From contig CAZSRS010000006.1 in the NCBI GenBank assembly GCA_964609625.1, positions 1 to 64,000 of the forward strand: a stretch of DNA of 64,000 nt, written 5' to 3'. A model generated the notes under the pieces. That model was not told where the DNA came from. It made no database searches and saw only the letters and a program-made list of their open reading frames with translations. Below, one piece after another: positions 9,607 through 16,746 of the stretch (position 1 is the first letter of the stretch; each line of letters begins with the position of its first letter). Origin of the DNA: G963674665 sp964609625. Lineage in GTDB: Bacteria > Desulfobacterota > Desulfovibrionia > Desulfovibrionales > Desulfovibrionaceae. Position numbers and translations under genes: made by a program.

Positions 9607-10107
9607 ATGCCACAGGTGGCAATATTCATCGGCAGCATCTCGGACGAGGGAAAGATGCGGCCCTGCGCCGACATCCTCGACGATCTGGGCGTCAGTTATC
9701 TCTTCACCGTGACTTCAGCCCACCGCACACCGGAGCGCACGGAGGACCTGATCCGTGAGATGGAAGGCTCGGGCTGCCAAGTGTTCATCTGCGCGGCGGG
9801 CATGGCCGCCCACTTGGCGGGGGCCGTGGCTGCGCGCACCATCAGGCCCGTGCTCGGCGTGCCCATCGATGCCTCCCCCCTGGGGGGCATGGACGCGCTC
9901 CTGGCCACGGTGCAGATGCCGCCGGGCTTTCCTGTGGGCACCCTGGCCCTGGACTCGGCTGGGGCTCGGAACGCGGCGTATCTGGCTGCGCAGATCATCG
10001 CCTTGCGGGACCCTGCCCTTGCCCAACGACTCGAGGTTTTGCGCCAGGGCTTCAAGGACAGCGTGGCCAAGGCGGCTGCGGAACTGGAAAATAAACGCGG
10101 CGCGTAA
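9607..10107 (+). CDS. purE: N5-carboxyaminoimidazole ribonucleotide mutase (PurE)
   Basis: PurE rearranges N5-CAIR to CAIR in purine synthesis. Key motifs are an SDEGKM-type substrate loop near the N-terminus, SAHRTPER, and the glycine-rich AAGMAAHLAG segment. The 166-residue length fits class I PurE. It is 30 bases behind purD with its own AGGAGA ribosome binding site. Confidence 0.93.
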   Translation: MPQVAIFIGSISDEGKMRPCADILDDLGVSYLFTVTSAHRTPERTEDLIREMEGSGCQVFICAAGMAAHLAGAVAARTIRPVLGVPIDASPLGGMDALLATVQMPPGFPVGTLALDSAGARNAAYLAAQIIALRDPALAQRLEVLRQGFKDSVAKAAAELENKRGA

Positions 10108-10299
10108 CACGCCTCCTGGCTGTGCCTCATGCGGCAGCGGCGGGTTCCACCGGTTTGCCCGACCCGACACTTCTCCGCGGCGTGGCGGCTGATTGGGATG
10201 CTTGACGCGCCCCTCCTTGTAGAGCGGACCGTGATTCTTGCAATCCTCCCCTGATCTGGTAGTCTCAACATAGATAATCTCTATGCAAGGGAGGCTGAA

Positions 10300-10506
10300 A
10301 TGGCGGTCATTATCTATGGAAAGGCAGGCTGACCCTACACCAGCAACGCGCGTGACGCGTACCCCGGCCATGTTTACCACGACGTGAAAGCCGACAAGAA
10401 ACACATGGAAAAGATGTTGGAGCTGAGCAACGGGCGGCGGAGCGTTCCGGTCATCGTGGACAACGGCACCGTGACCGTGGGTTACGGCGGCTCCTGAGGC
10501 GTCTGA
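10300..10506 (+). CDS. Glutaredoxin-like selenoprotein with two predicted selenocysteines (UXX-star type)
   Basis: With TGA read as selenocysteine (U), the 68-codon frame starts MAVIIYGKAGU, has a UPYT motif where glutaredoxins have CPYC, and ends GYGGS-U-G-V-stop. U11 is TGA 10330-10332, U66 is TGA 10495-10497 and the true stop is TGA 10504-10506. GGGAGG lies seven bases before the ATG. Between the TGAs the frame is open and glutaredoxin-like (VPVIVDNGTVTVGYGG), including the cis-proline segment. A hairpin with a loop at +21 or +22 follows each TGA. I recall a family of small glutaredoxin-like (seleno)proteins named for a C-terminal U-x-x-stop, and this matches. A thiol or selenol redox role is inference. 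If the second TGA is a stop, the product has 65 residues. Confidence 0.85.
10346..10360 (+). promoter_or_regulatory. Candidate SECIS hairpin for the first TGA
   Basis: ACGCG and CGCGT form a perfect 5-bp stem around the loop CGTGA. The loop begins 21 bases after the first base of TGA 10330, the spacing of the GGUCU loop in the E. coli fdhF element. There is a G in the second loop position. The stem is short and the lower part is not clearly paired, so this is weaker than the second element. Confidence 0.55.
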
Positions 10507-10536
10507 TGTGGCCGGCGGTCAGCCGGTGATCAGACG
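10500..10536 (+). promoter_or_regulatory. Candidate SECIS hairpin for the second TGA
   Basis: An 8-bp lower stem (CGTCTGAT with ATCAGACG), a small internal loop, and a 5-bp upper stem (CCGGC with GCCGG) present the apical loop GGTCA. The loop begins 22 bases after the first base of TGA 10495. Both loop sequence and spacing closely resemble the E. coli fdhF SECIS. The hairpin spans the final stop codon and reaches the end of the convergent hydrolase gene, so a role in termination cannot be excluded. Confidence 0.7.
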
Positions 10537-11366
10537 ATATTCCTTCTTTTCAGCCACTCCGCCAGGGACGCATAAAAAAAACTGGGATTCTCGTTCATGG
10601 GGAAGTGGCCGCTGTCAGGGATGGCCTGACGTTCCACACCCTCCAGGACCTCCAGGGACAGCTTTGAGTGGTTGCGCCTGCCGTAGACATAACAGGTAGG
10701 GCATGGCAATGAGCGCAACATGCCAGGTAGACGTTCGCTTTCGGACCAGCGCACCAGAGAACGGGCGCTGGCGTGGAAGGCCAGGGGAGCGGTCAGTTCC
10801 AGAGCGGTAAAGGCCCGTTCAAGGGGTTCGGTCCTGCCCAGGAGCTTCGGAAACAGGGAGTGCTCGAATTTCCGCAGGCTCATGCCGGCGGCCAGCTTGC
10901 TTACCCCGCAGTCCCGCCCTCTGAGGGGGCCTTCCACGTTCACCAGTCCGAGCAGCCTCGGGGGAGCCGTTTCCCGCGCCAGCCTTACCGCCGCCAGCAG
11001 AGCCACCACGCCGCCCATGCTGTGCCCCACGAACACACCGGACTCTATGCCGAGCTGACGTGTCATCTCCAGGACCACCTCGGCATGCTGCTCCATGGTG
11101 TAGTCAAAACCGCTCCTCGGCAATGGGACGAACCTGCCACACCTGGTCGCGGAATCCCCGAAACCAGGCAGATCGAGGCTGAGGATACCTAGGCCGTCAA
11201 GATATTCACTTAGCCAAGCCTTGGCGAAGGAACGTTGCGAACATCCCAGACCATGCACGAATACCAGGCAGGGAGCCGTGGCCGCGCGATGGCGGCAAGC
11301 CACCGCGAGAGACGCTCCCGCCACCCGCACGGTGAGATGTTCCATTTCAGGCGTGGCAGGATGCAT
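10530..11366 (-). CDS. Alpha/beta hydrolase
   Basis: This 278-residue protein has the alpha/beta hydrolase fold: the oxyanion segment VHGLG near residues 37-41, the nucleophile elbow GHSMGG with Ser116, an Asp-bearing strand before the C-terminus, and a late catalytic DSGHFP histidine. The substrate is unknown. The start at 11366 has AAGGAA nine bases upstream, better than the internal Met at residue 8. It converges on the selenoprotein gene, and its stop lies within the second hairpin of that gene. Confidence 0.85.
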   Translation of the reverse strand: MHPATPEMEHLTVRVAGASLAVACRHRAATAPCLVFVHGLGCSQRSFAKAWLSEYLDGLGILSLDLPGFGDSATRCGRFVPLPRSGFDYTMEQHAEVVLEMTRQLGIESGVFVGHSMGGVVALLAAVRLARETAPPRLLGLVNVEGPLRGRDCGVSKLAAGMSLRKFEHSLFPKLLGRTEPLERAFTALELTAPLAFHASARSLVRWSESERLPGMLRSLPCPTCYVYGRRNHSKLSLEVLEGVERQAIPDSGHFPMNENPSFFYASLAEWLKRRNIV

Positions 11367-11652
11367 GGGGCGATGTTCCTTCCGCGTTGTCAGCGTATGC
11401 GGGTGTCGGCGACCCGTATATTGTTGAGACCAAGCTTTGGTTGTGATTTTTCGTCACGGACCGCTATGCCACATGCGACACCGCATACTGTAGAATTGTC
11501 GGCTTTCCGTTCATAGCCACTTTCCTGTTGTGCTGCAATGTTCCCTTGAATCATCAGCAGGAAAGGGATAGCATTATCGCTTCGTACCCACGATACGCTG
11601 GATGACCGGCACAAATCATGTAATGCAAACCCCAGCCCAACGAGGAGGGGCC

Positions 11653-12384
11653 GTGCTCTCCATACAGAAACACTACGAAGAGTTCCTGGCCCAGCGCTAC
11701 ACGTGGCTCAGTGGCGGCATGGAGTCCAACCTCCAGCGCTTCGAGACTTTTTTTAGAGAAAAGGACATCGTTCCCCGCAAATCGGGTATCGCCGTGGACC
11801 TGGGCGCCGGCCCAGGCTATCAGAGTATCCCCCTAGCCAGGCTCGGCTTCAGGGTTCTTGCCTTTGACCTGAGCAAGGCCTTGCTGGATCAACTTCAGGT
11901 CGAAGCCAAGGACTTGCCCATCCAGGTCTTCAACACGGACATGCTGTCTTTCGGCGCCGCCGCGCCAGACGCTGTCGAGCTTGTACTCTGCATGGGGGAC
12001 ACCCTGCCTCACCTCTCCCGGCGTGAAGACGTGGTCCAGTTGATCGCCGATATCGCCAGACGTCTTGAACCAGGAGGCTATTGCATCCTGTCCTTCCGAG
12101 ACATGAGCCAGCCGCTCACCGGGCTGGACCGTTTCATCCCGGTGCGCAGCGACAATGACCGCATCTTCACTTGTTTCCTGGAGTTCGGGCCTGAGCGCGT
12201 CACGGTGCATGATCTGGTATACGAACGGGAGCAGGAAGGGTGGATACTGCACAAGAGCGCTTATCACAAACTGCGTCTCGATACCAAGGCGGTCTCCGGG
12301 ATGCTGGCCAAGGCCGGGCTGCGCCCCCAGCGCCTGCCGCAGGACAGAGGCATGGTTGTTCTCATGGGGCGCAAACCCGATTGA
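11653..12384 (+). CDS. Class I SAM-dependent methyltransferase
   Basis: The protein has 243 residues. The SAM-binding fold shows motif I VDLGAGPGYQS near residues 48-58, an acidic end of strand 2 (VLAFDLS), and a motif around ELVLCMGDTLPHL. The C-terminal part is the beta-rich cap common in small-molecule methyltransferases. The substrate is not known. The GTG at 11653 is preferred because GAGGAGG lies just upstream; the frame is open to an ATG at 11602, which lacks such a site. Confidence 0.8.
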   Translation: MLSIQKHYEEFLAQRYTWLSGGMESNLQRFETFFREKDIVPRKSGIAVDLGAGPGYQSIPLARLGFRVLAFDLSKALLDQLQVEAKDLPIQVFNTDMLSFGAAAPDAVELVLCMGDTLPHLSRREDVVQLIADIARRLEPGGYCILSFRDMSQPLTGLDRFIPVRSDNDRIFTCFLEFGPERVTVHDLVYEREQEGWILHKSAYHKLRLDTKAVSGMLAKAGLRPQRLPQDRGMVVLMGRKPD

Positions 12385-12444
12385 GGCTGCTTGCGGTGCC
12401 GCCTGGATTGGCGAGGGAAAGGCTTCGGGGCAACCGCCCTTCCC

Positions 12445-13860
12445 TTATCGCCTATCCTCCCAGCCGTAGTATTTCATGGCCAATTGTGCTCCCAGCCAGC
12501 GGTAAGGTTCGGGTGGGATGTAAGGCAGCTCATGGCCAGCGTAAATGGTATCCAGCCAGGGGTGATGCGCGCCCCGGTACAGCGCGGCAATGACAGCGCC
12601 GAAGACGAATGAGAGGGTGACGCCCTGGCCGTTGTAGGCCAATCCGTAATATACGTTGCGGTGTTTGCCCGTGACCCCCACCGTGGGCATACCGTCGAAA
12701 GACACACCCAGCAGGCCGTTCCAGACGTATTCGAAGCGTATGCCCTTGAGCGCCGGAAATATGCGCGCCAGTTCAGCCAGCATCAGGTCCGATACCGCGG
12801 TCAGCTTGCCGCGGAAGCGCAAGTCGTTGCCAAAAAAATAATCGGCGTTGCCGCCGCCGATGACAATGCGGTCATCCGGTGTGAGCACCACATGAAACAA
12901 GGCGTTGCGCGAGTCGTAGAACGGCAGACGGCTCTCCCAGGCAATGTCGTCGAGCTGTGCTCGGGTCAGGGGGGGCGTTACGGCTGTCTGGGCGTGAACC
13001 GGCATCATCTGGCTGGTGAACCGCCCCAGCTTGGAAGTATAGGCATTGGTGGCCAGGACAACGGCGCCGGCTCGTACTCTGTGTCCTGAATCACCCACAC
13101 GCAGGACGATCCTCTGCCCCTCCGCGATGTCGAGCACCGGACTGTTGCCAAAGATGTCCACCCCTGCTTCTTCCGCCGCAATCTTGAGCGTCCTGGCCAG
13201 CTTCATGGCGTGGACCGATCCTCCGTTGGGGTCGTAAACGCCCCCGGCATAGATTTCGGTGCCCAGGGCCTGGGCGGTCTCGTCCTCGTCCATCAGTTCC
13301 AGGGGCATGCCGGCGTCACGCACCTCGGTCACGTAGTCTTCGTATTCCTCCCAATCCTCTTCGTCCAAGAAGGTATGGATGAAACCATCCAGGCATAGGT
13401 CACACTCCATGCCACTGGATTCGACCAGTCCGCGCAACGAGTGTATTCCATCAACGGTCAGGTCGTAGACCTGTTTGTGCGTCTGGATGTCATGGGCGAT
13501 TTCGAAAGATTCGACACCGAGTTGCGGCAAGACCATGCCGCCATGCCGGCCCGATGCACCATGCCCGATCTGTTGGGCCTCGAGCAGGACGACACGCAAT
13601 CCCTGAACACTCGTGGCCAAGTGCCAGGCACTGGAGAGACCCGTGTAGCCGCCCCCGATTATGGCCACATCCACATCCAGGTCTTTGCGCAGTTGCGGGC
13701 TTGGTGAAGGCTGCTCCAATGCCCAGTAGCTGTCGTTGGGCTCGAAGGTTGCCTTTTTTTCACCGATCACCATTGGCAGCCCAACACCCGCGGCGGCGAT
13801 CCCACCACCGGCCAGGGCCGCAATCTTCAGACACGATCTTCGAGAAATCCGCCTGCTCAT
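12445..13860 (-). CDS. Tat-exported FAD-dependent oxidoreductase (DAO family)
   Basis: The 471-residue product begins with a twin-arginine signal (MSRRISRRSCLKIAAL), with SRRSCLK matching the Tat motif, followed by a hydrophobic Gly/Ala stretch. The dinucleotide fold DVAIIGGGYTGLSSAWHLA lies near residues 63-82, with an ASGRHGGM segment after it and a C-terminal NVYYGLAYNGQGVTLS FAD motif. This is the D-amino-acid oxidase superfamily (glycine, sarcosine and gamma-glutamylputrescine oxidases). The Tat signal implies folding with FAD before export. The substrate and electron acceptor are unknown. The start at 13860 has AAGGA upstream. Confidence 0.85.
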   Translation of the reverse strand: MSRRISRRSCLKIAALAGGGIAAAGVGLPMVIGEKKATFEPNDSYWALEQPSPSPQLRKDLDVDVAIIGGGYTGLSSAWHLATSVQGLRVVLLEAQQIGHGASGRHGGMVLPQLGVESFEIAHDIQTHKQVYDLTVDGIHSLRGLVESSGMECDLCLDGFIHTFLDEEDWEEYEDYVTEVRDAGMPLELMDEDETAQALGTEIYAGGVYDPNGGSVHAMKLARTLKIAAEEAGVDIFGNSPVLDIAEGQRIVLRVGDSGHRVRAGAVVLATNAYTSKLGRFTSQMMPVHAQTAVTPPLTRAQLDDIAWESRLPFYDSRNALFHVVLTPDDRIVIGGGNADYFFGNDLRFRGKLTAVSDLMLAELARIFPALKGIRFEYVWNGLLGVSFDGMPTVGVTGKHRNVYYGLAYNGQGVTLSFVFGAVIAALYRGAHHPWLDTIYAGHELPYIPPEPYRWLGAQLAMKYYGWEDRR

Positions 13861-14154
13861 GTTTTTGTCCTTGGGCACGGGGTGCGGTCAGATCGACTAC
13901 ATCGGGAATGCACCGCTCTGTAGCACGTACCGGCAGTCGGGCACAATCGTCGATTATCTGCATGGTACGGAACCGAAGAGATTATGCCTTGCCGGCAGTG
14001 GGGGGCAATCAGTGCATGCCGTGGCCGCGATGCGCGAACAGGAAGGACGGCAAAACCGCATTGCCATGCTGCGCGGTATGGCGTTTTTTGTGGATGCCTG
14101 GAATGCAGGTGCTTCTCAGGCCAGGGCAGCCTGAGTGTCGGGTTCGTGGTGCGG

Positions 14155-14904
14155 TCAGCCGCCAGGGCTTCCCAGGACTCTGCGCGTCCAGACAGCGGCC
14201 CTGCCGTAAAGCAGGGCCGCTTGTTCGCCCGTGATCGACGTCCGGGTCAGGAGTTCCGCAACGTGGTCGAAATCGCCGTCCTCGATGGCAAAAAGGAGCG
14301 AAAAGAGCAATGCCGAGGTCTCGTCCGGTTCATGCAGTAGCTCGGCAATGGATACATCGGGTACGAGATGGAGGAGTACGTCCCGCGCCGATGCCGCAAA
14401 GAGGGGGGAAAGGGTTGCGAGCAGACCTGTCAGGAAAAGCATGCGTCGATGTTCGTCATGCAGATCCAGTGCGGCAGCGGTAAGCTCCAGGAAACGCCCC
14501 CGTTGGAGTGCGACGAAACAGACAGAGCACTGGGTTGGAGTCTCGGCGATGTTCTCGAGGGCTTGCATGAGGACAAATACCCCGAGGTTGTCATGGCCGG
14601 CCGTTTGGACGGCATTTGCCAGGGAACTGCCAGATGGAGTTTGACAGACGTCCTGTGCGAAGCTCAGGAATCGGTCATGGAGAGAGGGGGTATCGAGCAC
14701 GTGTCGCAGCAGGGCTTGCTCCTGATGCAGCATGCGCAACGCACCATGCAGTTGCTCGAGGCTGTTCACAGGGAGCAGCGGGGCGTCCAGGGGAGTATTC
14801 CGGCGCACGAACAACTCCAACAATGGTGGCGCTGTGTTCCGCCACATGCTTTCCGAAGATAAGCCCTGGATCAGCGGCTGTTTCCGGTGTTTGTCGAGCT
14901 GCAT
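14155..14904 (-). CDS. HDOD-like signalling protein without an EAL domain
   Basis: This is a 249-residue all-helical protein. Its second half resembles the C-terminal HDOD part of YuxH-type EAL-HDOD proteins: LVFVLMQALENIA..., a short FLELTAAALDL-like helix, then FLTGLLATLSPLFA and a tail with AIEDGDFDHVAELL. The EAL half is absent. HDOD domains act as regulatory scaffolds in signalling. The match is by pattern only and moderately sure. The start is uncertain: Met at 14847 has GGAAAG upstream and is an alternative. Confidence 0.5.
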   Translation of the reverse strand: MQLDKHRKQPLIQGLSSESMWRNTAPPLLELFVRRNTPLDAPLLPVNSLEQLHGALRMLHQEQALLRHVLDTPSLHDRFLSFAQDVCQTPSGSSLANAVQTAGHDNLGVFVLMQALENIAETPTQCSVCFVALQRGRFLELTAAALDLHDEHRRMLFLTGLLATLSPLFAASARDVLLHLVPDVSIAELLHEPDETSALLFSLLFAIEDGDFDHVAELLTRTSITGEQAALLYGRAAVWTRRVLGSPGG

Positions 14905-15182
14905 TCCCGTGCCCGCCTGGCAACGATTTCTGTACCCCTCCCCCCTGGGTTCAGTACGATCTGGTCTCTGCCAAACTCCCTGCTAGCCTTGCTTATCCTC
15001 TGAACACACATTCAGCTTCAAGTCAACGAAAAACGAGCAGACCAGGCAGCCACCTCAAGCATGGGGCATGGACAGCGCGAGCGCCGGAAACATTGAGCAA
15101 CAATGGTACATGTTGCCGGATGATGTTTGATCAGAGCGGCGGTAACCGGATTGCCCTTGGGCTGTCGACAATCCTCGAAAAC

Positions 15183-16538
15183 TCAGGAGATGTCCTCGAT
15201 GCTCAGCATCTCCAGGGCCAGATCCTTTTCGTGGTTCAACCTGGAGTGCACGGCTTGGCGTACACGTCGTGAGGAACTGCCGAAATTGCGCTTCCTGACG
15301 TCGTAGACTTCCTCGATCAAGATCTTGTCAAAATCCTGACCTCTTTTTCCTTCGGCCACCTTGGCCGCTTTGGTAAAAATGTTCGAAGCGCCGTTGGGTC
15401 CATGTTGCACAGCCGTACTCCAGAGCACTTCCTTGATCGCTGGGGACAGATCGGCCACGTTGAGATTGGTGCGAGATTCAATGCCAGCCACCGCGGGTTC
15501 GTAATTTGTCTGCATGATGAAGGCGTCTTGCAACTCCTCGAAACGCATGGAATTTTCCGCCGCGATCTTTTTCCATTCGCTGGGCATGCCTCCCCAGCGG
15601 CTGCGTGTGTTGGCCGGCCCGGCCTTGCGCAGGCGTTCGGCCCATTCAGGCTCCTTGTCTTCGATGAAGTCCAGGAACAGTTTCATCATGCCCACGCGGG
15701 AGGCGATCTGATATTTACCATAGGACGTACCGCCCTGACGATCGTACCCGATGGCCGCGATGCCGTCCTTGCCCGACTCGAATTTCGCCGACAATTCGCC
15801 CCGAACCGGCAGCAGCCGTGCCTTGGCTTCCTCCGTGAGCAGTTTTCTGGCGTTGGATTCCGCGAGCATGTCCAGGGCCAGGGAGCTGTACACGGTTTTA
15901 TCCACGGGCATGCGTACGACAAAGGATTCATCGTCCTTCTGTTCCTGGTGCACGGTCGTGACGGCATCCGCTTTCGCGGGCTTCACGTCCCTGGCCAGAA
16001 CCTCTGCCTTGGTATTCAATTCCAGGCTTTCACCAGCCTTGGCCGCAACCACGGTCCTGTCCACGGGGCGCCTGATGGCATACGTCTTGCCGCTCTCCAC
16101 AATACCCAGGTGGACCATGATGGACAGGGCCTTGCGTTTGAACTCACCGACCCCCTCGAATACCGCTCCAGCTTCAGTCTGCTTCCCGACGGGGTTTGCA
16201 TGCTCCGGTACCTGGGGCCGTTTCTGACCTTCCTGAAGAAGGCGATCGAAATCCAGGCGAGTTCCACGCAGCAACGGATCCTCCCGGCGATGCAGCCCCG
16301 CATGATCACTGCCCAGTGCTCCAAGTGCCGTGCTGTTGTCCGTGATCGCCCGCTGCGCGGGGTCCTTTTCCGTCAGGTCGGGATTGTAGCCGATGATGGT
16401 TGACATGGCGCCTGCCCCCTTGCTGGCGTGGGCTGCTGCATGGAAAATGGTGTTCATGGTCAGGGCAACGAAGAGAAGGGTACTCAGAAGCAATGCCCAC
16501 CGTATGCCGATCCTGTTGTTATCTTCGCTGCAACCCAT
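15183..16538 (-). CDS. Membrane-anchored chitosanase/lysozyme-like protein
   Basis: The 451-residue protein begins with a short basic segment and one hydrophobic helix (WALLLSTLLFVALTMNTIFH), so it is probably secreted or anchored with the rest in the periplasm. A long low-complexity linker with Arg, Asp and Glu follows. The C-terminal 200 residues carry FESGKDGIAAIGYD and GGTSYGKYQIAS, then AGPANTRSRWGG and FIMQTNYEP. These resemble the chitosanase/lysozyme-like domain found at the end of some VgrG spike proteins. The Glu in FESG is the likely catalytic acid (inference). No type VI genes are nearby. The start at 16538 has AGGGG upstream. Confidence 0.6.
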   Translation of the reverse strand: MGCSEDNNRIGIRWALLLSTLLFVALTMNTIFHAAAHASKGAGAMSTIIGYNPDLTEKDPAQRAITDNSTALGALGSDHAGLHRREDPLLRGTRLDFDRLLQEGQKRPQVPEHANPVGKQTEAGAVFEGVGEFKRKALSIMVHLGIVESGKTYAIRRPVDRTVVAAKAGESLELNTKAEVLARDVKPAKADAVTTVHQEQKDDESFVVRMPVDKTVYSSLALDMLAESNARKLLTEEAKARLLPVRGELSAKFESGKDGIAAIGYDRQGGTSYGKYQIASRVGMMKLFLDFIEDKEPEWAERLRKAGPANTRSRWGGMPSEWKKIAAENSMRFEELQDAFIMQTNYEPAVAGIESRTNLNVADLSPAIKEVLWSTAVQHGPNGASNIFTKAAKVAEGKRGQDFDKILIEEVYDVRKRNFGSSSRRVRQAVHSRLNHEKDLALEMLSIEDIS

Positions 16539-16707
16539 TGTGCGAATCCCCTGGATGAATTGAATTTTTTGGATTCGCAGCAGGATGTGCAGCCCATGTG
16601 CCACGTCGAGTAATATATGTTATTTCATTGCGTTAGACCGTCATTTTTTGTCGTACCCATAGGTTCGCAGGCAACGGCGACGGGATTTTGTCGCGGACGC
16701 TCTCCCC

Positions 16708-16736
16708 TTGCCATCGGCGGAGCTGCTGATTATACA
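16708..16736 (+). promoter_or_regulatory. Candidate sigma-70 promoter for topA
   Basis: TTGCCA (5 of 6 to TTGACA) at 16708-16713 and TATACA (4 of 6 to TATAAT) at 16731-16736 are separated by 17 bases. The start point would fall near 16743, four bases before the topA ATG. Confidence 0.4.
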
Positions 16737-16746
16737 CCGCCCCATC

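Noticed and set aside
11390..11614. Minus frame of 74 codons upstream of the methyltransferase
   Set aside because: No ribosome binding site and no family similarity. The region is more likely a promoter region for divergent genes.
13736..14134. Plus-strand frame between the FAD oxidase and the HDOD-like gene
   Set aside because: The first part mirrors the oxidase. The remaining 80 or so codons have ordinary composition but no start signal or recognisable family, so it is not supported.
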